Notes under the pieces: generated by a model | Database searches by the model: none | Told to the model about the DNA's origin: nothing | The model's input: the letters and a program-made list of their open reading frames with translations, nothing else | Assembly: GCA_963920575.1 (NCBI GenBank) | Contig: OY986975.1 | Span: 1,258,650-1,322,649, forward strand | Source: Narthecium ossifragum | Lineage: Eukaryota > Streptophyta > Magnoliopsida > Dioscoreales > Nartheciaceae | DNA: 64,000 nucleotides | Direction of reading: 5' to 3' | Made by a program: the position numbers and the translations under genes | Shown here: in pieces, positions 34,751 through 46,600 of the stretch | Numbering within the stretch: the first letter of the stretch is position 1 | Layout: the number at the start of each line of letters is the position of its first letter

Positions 34751-35894
34751 TATTGCCATATTTCTGTATCAAACAAACAATTATGTTCACATAAGCTAAC
34801 ATAAGCGTTTTCTATGCATTTATATACATCCAGACATCACATATACGTTCGCTATTGTAAAAACTTATCTTACTTTGCATCTTCCTAGCTATTATCATCA
34901 ATTCATCAAAATATAATTTAAACACTCACATATGTAATTCCTTAAGAGACATAAATTCACGTTTAAAACTTGTATAACTTGACCATACTCACAAGAAAAA
35001 AATAAGGACAGATGACTCTTACCATTTCCAATACCTCCCGTTCCAACGATCTTTTCTTTTCGCATGCAATCGACCTTTTCCAGCCCATGCAAGAAATCTA
35101 GAGTAGATGAAGGCTAGTGGGAAAAGAAAAGGAGAATTAGGAGGAGATCAAGCGAGCGAGGGAAATTAAAACAATCAAGTTTCTTTTATAATTAACATGG
35201 TTTTGTCCATTTTTAAAAAATTCAGGTCTTGAATTATCCAGGTCGAAATTAAAATGCTAATAATCTAAAGCAGAGCCATTTCTATTTTGAGTAGGCGATC
35301 CATATGTATTTAAAGTGTACGATTGAATGGATCTCAGACTTAGCAAACTAGCGATCGAGGTCAAATATAACTGATGCACGTATTTTTCAAATTTAATTTC
35401 TACCAAACAAATCAAGCTCAAATTAAAGGAGAACTTAAGAACTCCAATGAAATGTATAGACAAATTAGCAACAGGGTATAAAAGTAAGCATCCATCACCA
35501 AATAATCACCTAAAAAGATCATAAGTAGAAATATCATAATATATATATATGATAGAAACCATCATGAGATGATAGCTCCTTTACTTTGGAATCATTAATG
35601 AGAAAAGTTTAACAACCTAAGAGAAGACAAGAAGATCATATATCTATATACACACAGCGAGAGCAATGGTGATATGATCTATGCAGACAAAGACTCGATC
35701 AAAGAGACCCAGAGGCTCCTTTACTTTGGTATCATTAATGAGAAAAGTTTAACAACCTAAGAGAAGACAACAAGATCATCACCTGAGCGATCAAAACACC
35801 ACGTTTGAGGTGGTGTTGGCGGCTCTTGGAGGAGGTGGTGGTGCTCGTGGAGGGGCAGGGAAAGGAGATGGAAGAGGGTCACTGTGGGGAGAGC

Positions 35895-35926
<32 letters not shown>

Positions 35927-36189
35927 TGAAGTAATGGACAGAGTAGAAAGACATGTGACTAGCCACTGAAGATGGTCAGAGAGATTTTTGATGTGCTGAA
36001 AAGTGAAAAGACTCACGGGTCTTAGTTTTTTGAGCTGGGGGTTGGTTTGCTAGTACCCATCATATCTTTGCTTCAGACATCTTTGACTGGAATTTTGACC
36101 CCATTTGCATAATATTTGAACGAAAATGTTTTGGGTACATGATATACACCGCACATGCTGATATCACCCTCACTCTCTCCCTCTCCCCC

Positions 36190-36525
36190 TCCATGCGGTC
36201 ACCCTCTCTCTCTCCGGAACACCGCCGCCCTCGACTCGTCTCGTGGTCGCCGTCATCCTCTCCCTCTTCGGAACACCGTCGTCCTCGCCTCGTCGACGCC
36301 GTCGCCGTCTCCCTCTCCCTCTCCCTGCCGTCACCCTCACCCTCTCCCTCTCCGAAACACCGCCGCCCTCGGCTCACCTCGCTGTCGCCGTCATCCTCTC
36401 CCTCTCCGGAACACCGTTGTCCTCACCTCGCCGTCGTCGTCTCCCTCTCCCTCTCCCTGTCGTCACCCTCACCCTCTCCCTCTCCCTCTCCGGAACACCG
36501 CCGCCCTTGACTCGCCTCGCCGACG
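36190..36525. repeat. C-rich minisatellite, copy B only
   Basis: Five imperfect units of about 55-80 bp share CCGGAACACCGCCGCCCTCG followed by CTCCCTCTCC runs. All three plus frames and one minus frame stay open across it, giving Ser/Pro/Arg-rich products that are probably not real. It replaces the simple CTCTCCC junction of copy A (~8040). Confidence 0.75.
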
Positions 36526-36969
36526 ATGGTGATTGAACTTCTATGGTGTCGAAGACTAGCCGGCATCACCGCAGTGCCTCGTGGTAGTATACCATGTTAC
36601 AGCAATCACTTGCCAGAACTCCATGTCCTCCATGGCTTGGCTTGGATTCTGGCCCTACCATCAAGTAAATCGATCCCACCACATACATCAGCAACAAAAA
36701 CCTTTGTAGCTCATATATATGTTTGTTTTTTAGGGGGGCTATATGTATGGCCCGTTTGTATCACTTTATACATAGGAACGTTAAGTTTTTTTCTTTTTTT
36801 TTATTAGCCCGGAGGCTGTGATACATTATATAAAATATTATACTATCCCTTGTCCCCCCCAAACAATATGTTAAGGCTTTTAGTATTATGAACGAGTCTC
36901 ATACAAAATCAATTGTAAATAGAAGTTGCTAGGTTATGTTCTTTTGTAGACTTCAATCTGTTTAGTCAA

Positions 36970-37345
36970 TATATTGTTAGAATCTATATGAGAGGAGGAA
37001 GAAAAAGAAGCAAATACAGACACAAGATTTACGTGGTTCACCCCAGAATAGGGCTACGTCCACGGAGTCGCTGGAGGTTTTTCACTATCTCAGAGGCAAA
37101 GAGCCACTTACATGTTACAATGACGGCCGCCCATACACACCCTCATATCCTAGGGTTTCGTCACATAGGGAATAGAAAATTACATAAACTACCCCTATAA
37201 CCGGATCTTCAAATCCGTCTTCGATCCCCGCCGGGGCGCTGCCCCGGACCCCGTCAGCTCTGCGTAATGCGTCATGGTTGGGTCCGAAATGATCAGACTC
37301 CACAAACTCAACATATATTCTATGTTGAGTTTTCATAAATTTGTC
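36970..37345. repeat. Possible TRIM/LTR-type fragment
   Basis: Begins TGTTAGAATCTATATGAGAG and contains ATTTACGTGGTTCACCCC then GGGCTACGTCCACGGAG, wording common in short plant LTR retroelements. No second terminus or target duplication was found. Confidence 0.35.
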
Positions 37346-37657
37346 TTGATTTATTTAATTATGTTTATTGTCCTCTTGATATCTATACCTTGAAAGTAGA
37401 ACATAGATATACGTAGATTTTCAGCGAGGAAATAAATGTGTTAGTGACGATGAGCAGCTTGCAAATTACATTGTAGTGCATCATTGCATCATCTTTTGAA
37501 ACTTCTGGGTTTACAAGCCAGCTCATTCCAATAGCAATTTTCAAGCTCTCTCCAGGGGAAGTTTCCTGATAAGTACTTCGTAGAAGTTGCAGCAGCAGCA
37601 CTAATCAACACTCAAGAATACAGAATGCAAGCAAACCAATTTGTCTCGGTTCACTAC

Positions 37658-38447
37658 GGGCCGTTTGGCAGGCCCTGTATGAGCTGAATCTAATGGATTA
37701 AGGGACGAGCGGATCCCGGATTCATTGTATCCTATTGTTTGGGGTGAATGGTATATGAAATCCGATCGAATTCGACCCGCGTCGGATTCCAACATTTTGG
37801 AATCGCGGATTCCGTGAAATCGAAATCGAGCGTACGCCGGGATCCCGCGAATTTGATGAAATGCTATAATGACTTTCATATCCCCTTGATATTTAAAATG
37901 ACTATATTTATCATAACTTTAACTATGCATATTGAAACTTTATGAAATTAGTCTCGTTGAAAAGATATCATCGATATCTTCGTTATGAGACCAATATTGA
38001 GTATTTTTTAAAGCAAATATTTGATATAATTTAATTTATAAAATCATTTAATATATTACAACTTAAATTATACCTAAATTTTCAATAATTTCAATCAATC
38101 ATTTTACATGATTAGTTACATTCAAAGAATTAATTTGATCTAAATTTTCAATAATTTCGATCAATCATATCTCGTGGGTATTGTTATTATTATAATAAAA
38201 AACATGTCTTAATTTGAAGAAAATTTAAAGATTTATTATTAATTTGAACAAAATTAGCAGATTCAGCTCATCCATAATAGTCAAGCCAAACGTCAGAATC
38301 AACAGATTCAGCTCATCCCATACAGACCAACCAAACAACAAAACCAAAATCCACGGAATCATCAGATTCAGCTCATTCCCCATTCAGCTAATTCCACAGA
38401 TTCCTCATTCAGCTAATTCATCAGATTCAGGTTTGCCAAACGCACCC
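37658..38447. mobile_element. Non-autonomous TIR element with subterminal repeats
   Basis: A 790 bp element with ends GGGCCGTTTGGCA and, inverted, GGGTGCGTTTGGCA, flanked by TAC on both sides (37655-37657 and 38448-38450). It is absent from copy A. The right third repeats CAGATTCAGCTCAT at least four times (38260-38430) with CATTCAGCTAATTC variants, as subterminal transposase sites often do. The left end carries the related TGAGCTGAATCTAATGG. No coding capacity. The short target site suggests PIF/Harbinger or CACTA relatives, but class is unresolved. Confidence 0.65.
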
Positions 38448-39642
38448 TACAGGAATCAAATTTAATATAGAAACACATACAGAAATTGTATCTCAGTTTA
38501 GTACGTGAATTAGAATGCAAGCAAACAACTTGATCAATACAGAAACACTTAGTGTTATCTCAATTAAAAACTGAACATATATACTCCAAACAAAGATGAG
38601 GCAGCCACCTTTACATGAGTCATGAGAGTGACAGTGTCCAAAGATAAGCGATGTAAGGTGACTGCAGGAACTGGCAGGGGAGGGAAAGAGGGGAGAACAG
38701 AGAAGAAAGAGTAGGGGAGGAGAGAGGGGAAGAAGAGGAAACGAGAGAGACTTTAGGGGGAGGAAGCAAATTCTTTCTTCATATCGTCAATAATGATCCC
38801 ATACAATAAACATGACTTGATCATGCCTAATGGTTCAAATCCAAAATACAACACGACTTGACATGTCTAATGGCTCAACTCCAAAATAACAACAATAGGA
38901 AGTAGATAGCTAACGTAGATTTAGATTAAGTCCAAAACAACATAGGTGATACACATATCAGATGTAGACATAGATGTAGACATCCAGCCGGGCAGTGCGC
39001 ATCTGGTCTCCCCACAAACTCTGAACCTAAAAAAACAACCTTTAGTCAGGAGACTTGAAACAAGCTAGCAAATTTCAAAACTCTAAGCATTTACAAGAGC
39101 TTCTTTTACTAAGAAAGTGCATTGGAATTGTCAGCTTTTCTTGTTGCAAATTCAGAGCACAAACGTGTGTTGATTTAGCTTACTTTTGCAACAGCAAGTG
39201 TGCCTGTTTCTTAAAGATCTGTGCCATCATGGACAACAGATAATTGGTTTACAGATTTAAGTGCATATACACACCAAAAAGAAATGAAACTCACATATTA
39301 CCAAGGGGAGCTGCACATTCGTAACACAAAAGGAGAGTAAGGAATATTGGATGACACTAATGGAGTAATACTAGTTTATTGGACAAAAGAAAACTCATTA
39401 ACTAATCAAAACCTAAGACAAATGCAGCAAGACTAGTTTAATAGACATGACTAATGATCTCTAGTTTGCTCTATTTATTCCAAAATAAAGCATAACATAA
39501 GGGGGGAAAGATTGGGGGCTAAAAGTTTTGGCGGGATCTCCAATTTTGGTAGGGCATAGTATATCAGATTATATTTGATCAGATTAAATCCTGACCGTAG
39601 ACTAAAATAGACGGTCATCATTAATTACTGCTGTGCCTCGCG

Positions 39643-39688
39643 CATAGTATATCAGATTATATTTGATCAGATTATATCAGATTATGTT
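39643..39688. other. Deletion junction with templated filler
   Basis: Copy B lacks about 260 bp matching A 9244-9505. In its place stands CATAGTATATCAGATTATAT, continuing in the same wording, which copies sequence 90 bp upstream (39554-39586) and then repeats ATATCAGATTA once more. Confidence 0.8.
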
Positions 39689-41032
39689 TGTCTACCAAGT
39701 TTCCGCCAGATCCATGCCAATTTATCTTCAATGATGATGGTATCTAACAGAAAAGTGAAAGAAGGATCGTGTTCATCCATTCAGCGATGACACATCCCAA
39801 CGGCCCTCTCCGACGCCGCCCCCCCTCGAGTTCCCCTCTATCCTAATGCAGTCATATAGTTTATCTCCAGTGGTTGGTGCTTTTCGATGTAAAGACCATT
39901 TTTCCCTCAACTTGGGATTATTTAAACTTCACCAAATGCAATAATTCTGGTGTGGAAAATCATGAAGTGAAATTTTCTAGGTGTTGATGCAGATGGACAA
40001 TCAAATAAACAACAAATGCAATTCAAAAAGCAACTTCCTTGAACTTGATAGACATATCCATGATTATACCCTCTTTAGAATGAACATTATTATCTAATAG
40101 ATGGATGCAAATTATCATACAAGATCTTCCAACATTTCCTTGGCTGTCAGGCAAGTGAAATTCAGGCTATTGTGCCCTGAAGTTGATACAAATTGTAGAT
40201 TAATTCAGGAAGAAAACAATAATTAATTCCTGAGAAACTAAATTGGGATTTCAGAGCTAAATTTGGTATTCTCAGAGAATTGAAAGGGCGAGATTATAGA
40301 AACAATAAAATCTGGTGAGAAAAGAAGGGATGCAAATTGTAGATTAATTACATAATTGCTAGAGTAAACTCACAGACATTATACTTCGAACCCATCTGCT
40401 GCTTTGAATCAATCTCTCCTCTTCTCTCTTCTAATAACTCTCTCTCCAAATCAAGCCATTTAATCCAATGAAACCCGAGATACAATTGCTACCATCTTTT
40501 ACCAGGCAAAATAACACCAAAAACAGTGAGAAAACATGGTAGAGAAGGGATGACAGCCGATGGTGACCGGTAGGGATAACAATGGCGAAAGTTAAGGGAA
40601 GAGGGAGAGGTTGTCCGGTGATCTAGAAGGGAAGAGGGAGGGATAGAGACAGGCTTTCTTTACCTGCGGATGAGAGATGCTCCTCGGCCGCTTCACGAAG
40701 CCGCCGCCATCGAGTCTTATCGAGAGCTGACCGAGTCTTATCGAGAGATGGGCGTTGGGATTTTACTAGGGTAAAGCCAGACTGATCGAGAGGAAAAGAG
40801 GGGGAAGAGAATTTTCGTATTACCCCTCGTTACCCGCCTCCTATTGGGTGTAAACCTTACACCCATTTTACCCTCAAATGATGGTACGCTTTAACCTAGG
40901 GTAGCTGTTACAGTCCTAACCAAACATAAGTAAAGGGGCCATGTAATTTTTCACCCCCTTTACACCCATACAAAACACACCCTTAGCTTGCCACATCCAG
41001 GAATGCTAAGCTTTGTGAGCCTAGGATTGCTC

Positions 41033-41622
41033 TCAAGAACTCGCTTCATCCAATTGTCCGTTGATCCTCGAGCACCCTGCCAAATTCAAGCACCTTAAAC
41101 TCCCATGAGATCTCGAGGTCAACCACAACAGAGCATCATCTGTGAACTTCTCGCCATGCCGAATCGATGTGAATACACCTCCACAGTAGAGGATCATTCT
41201 GGACAGGGACAGCAAAATGCAAAGTTTTCTAGAGAACCAACCTCAAATAGCAAAGCATCATGAGACATGCCCTTCTCCCTACCAGAAACAGATACTTCGA
41301 CCTTGCCAAAGCTCGACATATCCCAGCACTCTTACCCTAAAAATTTCAAGAAGTGTTCCTCTTCCCGACATTCGAAATCTACATCATACATCATCCGTGA
41401 TTGGTCTCATGGCCAATTTAAACCCTAGACCATGTCATCATCGATTACTAAATACGATTCGGTCTCAGCTCCAAAATCCTCCATCCATCCAGCAATGGCA
41501 GGGGAAAAGGCAGCGTTCAAACCCATCCCAAAAGGATCCAGCAGCAAAAGGTCCACCGAATCAAGCCAACTGTTCTTCTCCGTATGACTAATGCCCCAAC
41601 CATCCCAACAAGAGTAATCCAA
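41033..41622 (-). pseudogene. F-box/LRR-type protein pseudogene (copy B)
   Basis: Duplicate of 10853-11442 with identical breaks. The LRR piece reads the same except GQLDEASS where A has EQLDEASS. Confidence 0.53.
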
Positions 41623-43452
41623 ATCCCCGACTGCCTTCTTTTAGCCCTTGGTGACACTCGGAGCCGGGACGACACCACTAGCTAAGAAATCCAGTCATCC
41701 CTTCTTACTCTCAAGTCCCAAACAGATTTCCACCTAAGAGCCTATATTCCTTCAAAATTAGAAATCCAACCACTATGAAGCTATAGTTCTTTTTCACTAG
41801 AAAACCCTCAATTATGGATGGCAATAAAAAAGCATGGCACCCAAAAATCACATTCTCTTGCTCTAAAACAAAAAAATACCAACTAATGAAATGTGCATAA
41901 GAAACTAGAAAAACCAAGTGTCTAATGAAGCACAACTTTGATACCAAGTCCATATCAAAGCAGCCACAATTTCTACCCAGCAATCAAATAGGGAAAACAA
42001 AAAAACTGAAGGTTTATGGGATCAAAAGAGACGAAGGAATCAAAAATCTGGAAACATTCATCTCTAATATCTGTCACATACACAAATGAAAAGACTTCCA
42101 AAACGGCATTTTGCCTCTAAGAACAAAGGTTTATATGTGTGTGCATCTCCAAGAGAAAATATAAAAGGCTCCCAACTGGTTGGATTAAAACCCAGATGAC
42201 ATGAATATTGTTCGCACCGAAAACAACTTGCTAAATGAGTAGGACCAAAATAATGTGCAGCTGGCAGTGCTTTCCTAATTATCCTGTTTTATCTAATTCT
42301 GCACAGCATTCCAATAACATATACCCCCAAGACAGTTGAAACTTATTGGAATGTGTCATTGATTCTCTTATACACGCACATTCAGCACAAGCACTTGAGT
42401 ACTATAACTGCATGACACAACAACTCTCAAACATTTTGAGAGAAAACCTTCCCTTCATATTCTACTACTAATAAACAAAGCTTATGTGCCTCATTGAAAA
42501 TCTAATTGGTTCCTAAATGTTCTAAAAGAGATATCAACAATTTAGAAAACGCATGCTTACGGATAGCGATTCAAGGTAGTTGAGATAGTTTGATTACAAG
42601 TAATCAATGAACCTCTCGGCTGGTTACTGGCATGCATGAGATATGTTGAAGATATATCTACAGGGGACTAGCCATATTATGCCTAAGTTGACAATGCCAT
42701 CTAATATCTGCTCCACAAGGTCCACGACAACACTACCAACTTGAACTGCCTACAGGCACACCCACATCTTGGTTTACACAATTGATGACACCTAATATGT
42801 CAGTTCCCTCGAATCATCAGTCCCCCTTTTTTTTCCAAATTGTGCTTGATGAAAAACAAGCCACTAGGGAAACTATTAGGCGTTAAAGTTGTCATCACTC
42901 AATACACTTCCTGTTATCTTCTTCCTTCAAGTCCCATGGTGGACACTTGAGATCAATTGCACTATACAAGGAGAGAGGAGTCCAGTTTAGCAACAGGAGC
43001 TCAGTAACATGCATTTATTTATATTATCCACATCTTAAACTTCAGTTGTCCAGCAAAGATAGATAATTATCCGATCTCAAATTAATGATGGCTACTTATA
43101 CACTCAGTTATATTAAATGAAGTTGATCGCACTATGCCAACCGCCTTAATTACAATAAATAGCACTCAACTGACTAGTAGTCCAAGCACTTAAACAACGA
43201 AGTCCCAGCATCTCCATTCCTGCTACTCAAACAGCATCAAAAAAAATTGCAGCATAATTACAAAGGAAAATCTAAAAGATGTGGTCAAAATCTCTTTTTT
43301 CTAAAGCATCTCCTAGTTCAAATTCCTAAAAAAGACTATGGTTGCAGGAATACTAAACTAAGCTTTCATAAAAGCTAAGAAGACATGGAAAGATCAAGAA
43401 AAGAATACTTTGACACCACCTATTCAAAAGGTACTAAAGTGCAAGAACTTAC

Positions 43453-46440
43453 TCATCTGTGGATGGACTTGCCCAGCACAGCTAATAGTAGGCTTAGCTC
43501 TACAGCGAGAACTGCAATGACCAATGGTCGATCAATTGCAAAGCCATATAAAGTGATGGCCCCTGGATTAGACAGCATGTACGTAACTGCAAAGTTCAAG
43601 AAGATAAAATAGGCAATAATCAGAATCAGAAATAGTGACAAAAAAATTCATGTGCAAATGGATAGATGATGAAAGAGACATTGGTGAGAACCTTAGGAGG
43701 AGTGATAGGGCCAATACGAGACAAACAAGACAGATCCACAATGCTGAATTGGTAATGAGCTGCAGGGTACAAGAGCCAACTAGACAAGGCAGAAGACCTT
43801 ATGGCCAAAGGCACTACTATGAGGAGAGGAGAGAAGATCCGTATTACAACCAAGGGCTTAAAAAACCTAATCACTTCAATGGGGCTCATGAGTGGTTGGA
43901 TAAGGTGGAGCACTACTTCAATTTGTATGAGGTACTGAGGGACGATAGCATGACTGCTGCATGTTTCTATTTAGATGTGAAAGCGAGTAAATGGTGGAGG
44001 TGGATTAACACCCAATATGGGTAGGAGAGGAGACTAGGGTGGACATCATCTGAGCAGGAATTTATGGCTCAATGGGGGCCATCACCCATGGTCAACCACC
44101 ATGGACAGCTTGCTAAGGCAAGAGAGCAAAGTTCAGGTCTATGTGGAATTTTGGTAACTGCAAACTCTGTTCAGAGCTAGGTCTGAAGAGGCATGTGATT
44201 GATGAATTGAAGCCATGGTTAGCAAAGGAGCTCAAGCTGAAATAGCAAAGGAGATTGCATGACGCTATGAGGATGGCGGAGATCTTAGACGAGAGTTACT
44301 ATGCCGAGAAACAGCAAGTCAACGAGAACAAGGGAAATAAGCTCTCAAAATCTTTGCAAACCAAGACTCCTTGGAAGCGGAAAGAAGCTGCTGAGAGCAC
44401 TACTAAAGAAAAGTCAAAGGAAGTTAGGAAGCTCTCTAGTCTAGAGAGGAAGCGCAAGAAAGAATAAAAAAGGGCTTGTGTTTCGAGTGTGGTGACAAAC
44501 GGGGAAAGGATCATCCATGCAAGACCGGCCAAGTGTTTGTGCTTGAGAATACTAGCTACGAATAAGATGGTACGGCTGGCATTGAAATTGAATCTAGTGA
44601 TGAAAGTAATCAAGGAGGCCGAACATGGTCTTGATGAGGGAGAGGCTGAGTTGTTACTTAGTGCTTTGTCTGGAGCTCAAAAGCCTTCTACCATGAGGGC
44701 TATGGCTTGCGTAGGTAGCACGAGGTGACTTTGCTGGTCGACAATGGGTCTTCGCACAACTTCATTAATGCAAGCATTGTCAGCAAGGTGGGATTAAAAG
44801 GGGTAGTGATAGAGCCATTCGATGTGAAGGTGGCCAATGGGAAAAGCTGAAGTGTAAGGAGGTAGTCCAAGATAGGAGAATGAGCATACAAGGGGCGAGG
44901 ATTGTGGCCGAATTCATGTTTTAGCACACTGGATCTTGTGGATGCTCGCAAATGCATAGCTAAAAAGTATCGGTGAGGTAATCACAGATTATTATAGCAT
45001 GACTATTGAGTTTAAGTAATAGGGTAAGAAGAGGACTTTGAAAGCGTTCACATCTAAAAAAATCAAGCCGTGTGAAGCCCCCGCGATGGGACGACTAGGC
45101 TAAGGAGGCGCCCAATGTTTTGCAATAGTAATGGCAGGTGAGGGACGAGCAGAGGCAAAAAAACTGAAGTACAGCCGCTGCCTGAATTGGTTAGAGTGGT
45201 TGAGGCTCATAAACGTGTTATGAAGGTACCTACTAGCCTACCAACATCTAGACACTTTGAGCACCGCATAATTTTGAAGGACGAGACTAAGCCAGTGAAT
45301 GTGCCACCTTACAAATATGCCCATTTCAGAAGGTCAAATTGAGAGTCTGGCGGAAGAGATGATGCAGAAAGCTTGTGGTCTATGAAGAAAGCTTGAAGCA
45401 CTTACGCTAGGGTGGTGTTGGAAGTGGGTTATGCAGTGAAGATGTGGAGGCGCCCTACCTTTTCGGCCAGAAATTAACCATAATGATCGACCACGGCTTT
45501 GAATGTAATTGTTAGAGGGGAAGGGGTCTTCAACGGACATCAAAGAGAAAACACAAAATTAAAGAACTAATAAGCATCTGACTTTTTGTACATACCATGC
45601 GCTTGTCATTGCTCAAACGAGGTCGGCTGAATGGCCGGATCAGGGAAGTCATACGTTAATTTCGCATGCCTTTTGGTAGCTTCTGATGCAGTAGCCAGAC
45701 CTTTATGGGATACACGCAGAGCGGCACAGAGGCAAATGCCTACCATGAACATGTGAAAAATGGTCAATGCCTGTGATAAAAGAACAACACATGTTAAGAC
45801 AACTCATTATCACAAAAAAACAAAAACAAAAGATACAGATCAAACTAAGCTTACACCGTAGATTCCAATGTTTATAAAATTGGCTCTTTCACGGGATGCA
45901 ACGACTACATTCACCAACTGATAAGCGATGACAAAGATGACAAGGCCAGAAACATATATTTGGAATCCCTTGCTGATGTCGGAGAAACGTCGCCGAAAGC
46001 CTAGGTGATCTCCAATAGGTGCAAAGTTGTTGATATCATTCTTCAGAGAAAAATGATATTGACTAAGCCGTCTGATCTGGATTCCACACACAGTATCAAA
46101 TAGCAAAGCTACTGACAGCATGCATGTGGTCAAAACAAGCCAAGAAGATATGTATGCGATATAACCTAGCAGCCGGCTCAAATCCGGGCCGTTGTAAACT
46201 AACTTTAGGGTTTGACATGCAACTGTCAAAGCAAAACACAATACCCAGGCTACAAGCACCAACTGCGAACAAACAGATGACTTTAATTAGATGCTTTAAT
46301 TAGATTCAAAATATTAAGAAAGCAATAGTAAAGAAATCTTTTTCTCACCCGAATCTTTGTTTTTAGCATTCCCTTCAATCCTTCAACCTCTTGCTGGGAC
46401 ACTCTTTCCTGATTTAATTTCTTTATTGCTGAAAGAATCG
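43453..46440 (-). CDS. DUF3537-like multi-pass membrane protein gene (partial)
   Basis: Minus-strand exons resemble plant DUF3537 proteins (a seven-helix group related to gustatory receptor-like proteins; biochemical role unclear). Exon ~46440-46348 gives EVEGLKGMLKTKIR. Exon 46262-45836 has three hydrophobic helices and GPDLSRLLGYIAYISSWLVL, then IQIRRLSQYH and HLGFRRRFSDISKGFQIYVS. Exon ~45797-45600 gives GICLCAALRVSHKGLATASE. The last exon (43586-43453) gives TYMLSNPGAITLYGFAIDRP and a final helix to the stop at 43453. The last intron (~2 kb) holds a decayed gypsy fragment on the opposite strand. A TGA near 45616 may be a true break or lie past a splice site. N-terminal exons were not found. 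Confidence 0.62.
43640..45400 (+). mobile_element. Decayed Ty3/gypsy retrotransposon fragment
   Basis: The gag-like ORF (43635-44024) includes KPNHFNGAHEWLDKVEHYFN and KASKWWRW. Lys-rich gag continues to ~44470 in other frames. A protease core LLVDNGSSHNFINASIVSKV is read near 44735-44795, and a scrap of the region before reverse transcriptase (HRIILKDETKPVNVPPYKYA) near 45265-45320. Stops and frameshifts are frequent. No LTRs were seen. It lies in the last intron of the DUF3537-like gene, and the protease type differs from that of the intact element. Confidence 0.72.
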
Positions 46441-46600
46441 ATTACATCACAATCAAATACCAGTGAAATGTATCTGTATCTTTGTATTTACAACTTTAAA
46501 ATCAATGTACACCTTCAAAATGTAATTGTAACTCTGTGAATGTACAATGAGATGTGATTGAATTAGACGTAACAATGTATTACTGTTAGCTATGCTTACT

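Larger units (their letters stand above)
29188..43087. repeat. Segmental duplication, copy B
   Basis: It corresponds to copy A 1250-14358. Copy-specific changes are a MITE at 30021-30223, a compound insertion at about 36190-38465, a ~260 bp deletion with filler at 39643-39688, and no Pack-MULE (empty site 42126-42135). The interval 32833-33960 and the other unlabelled parts hold nothing beyond what is described for copy A. Confidence 0.9.
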
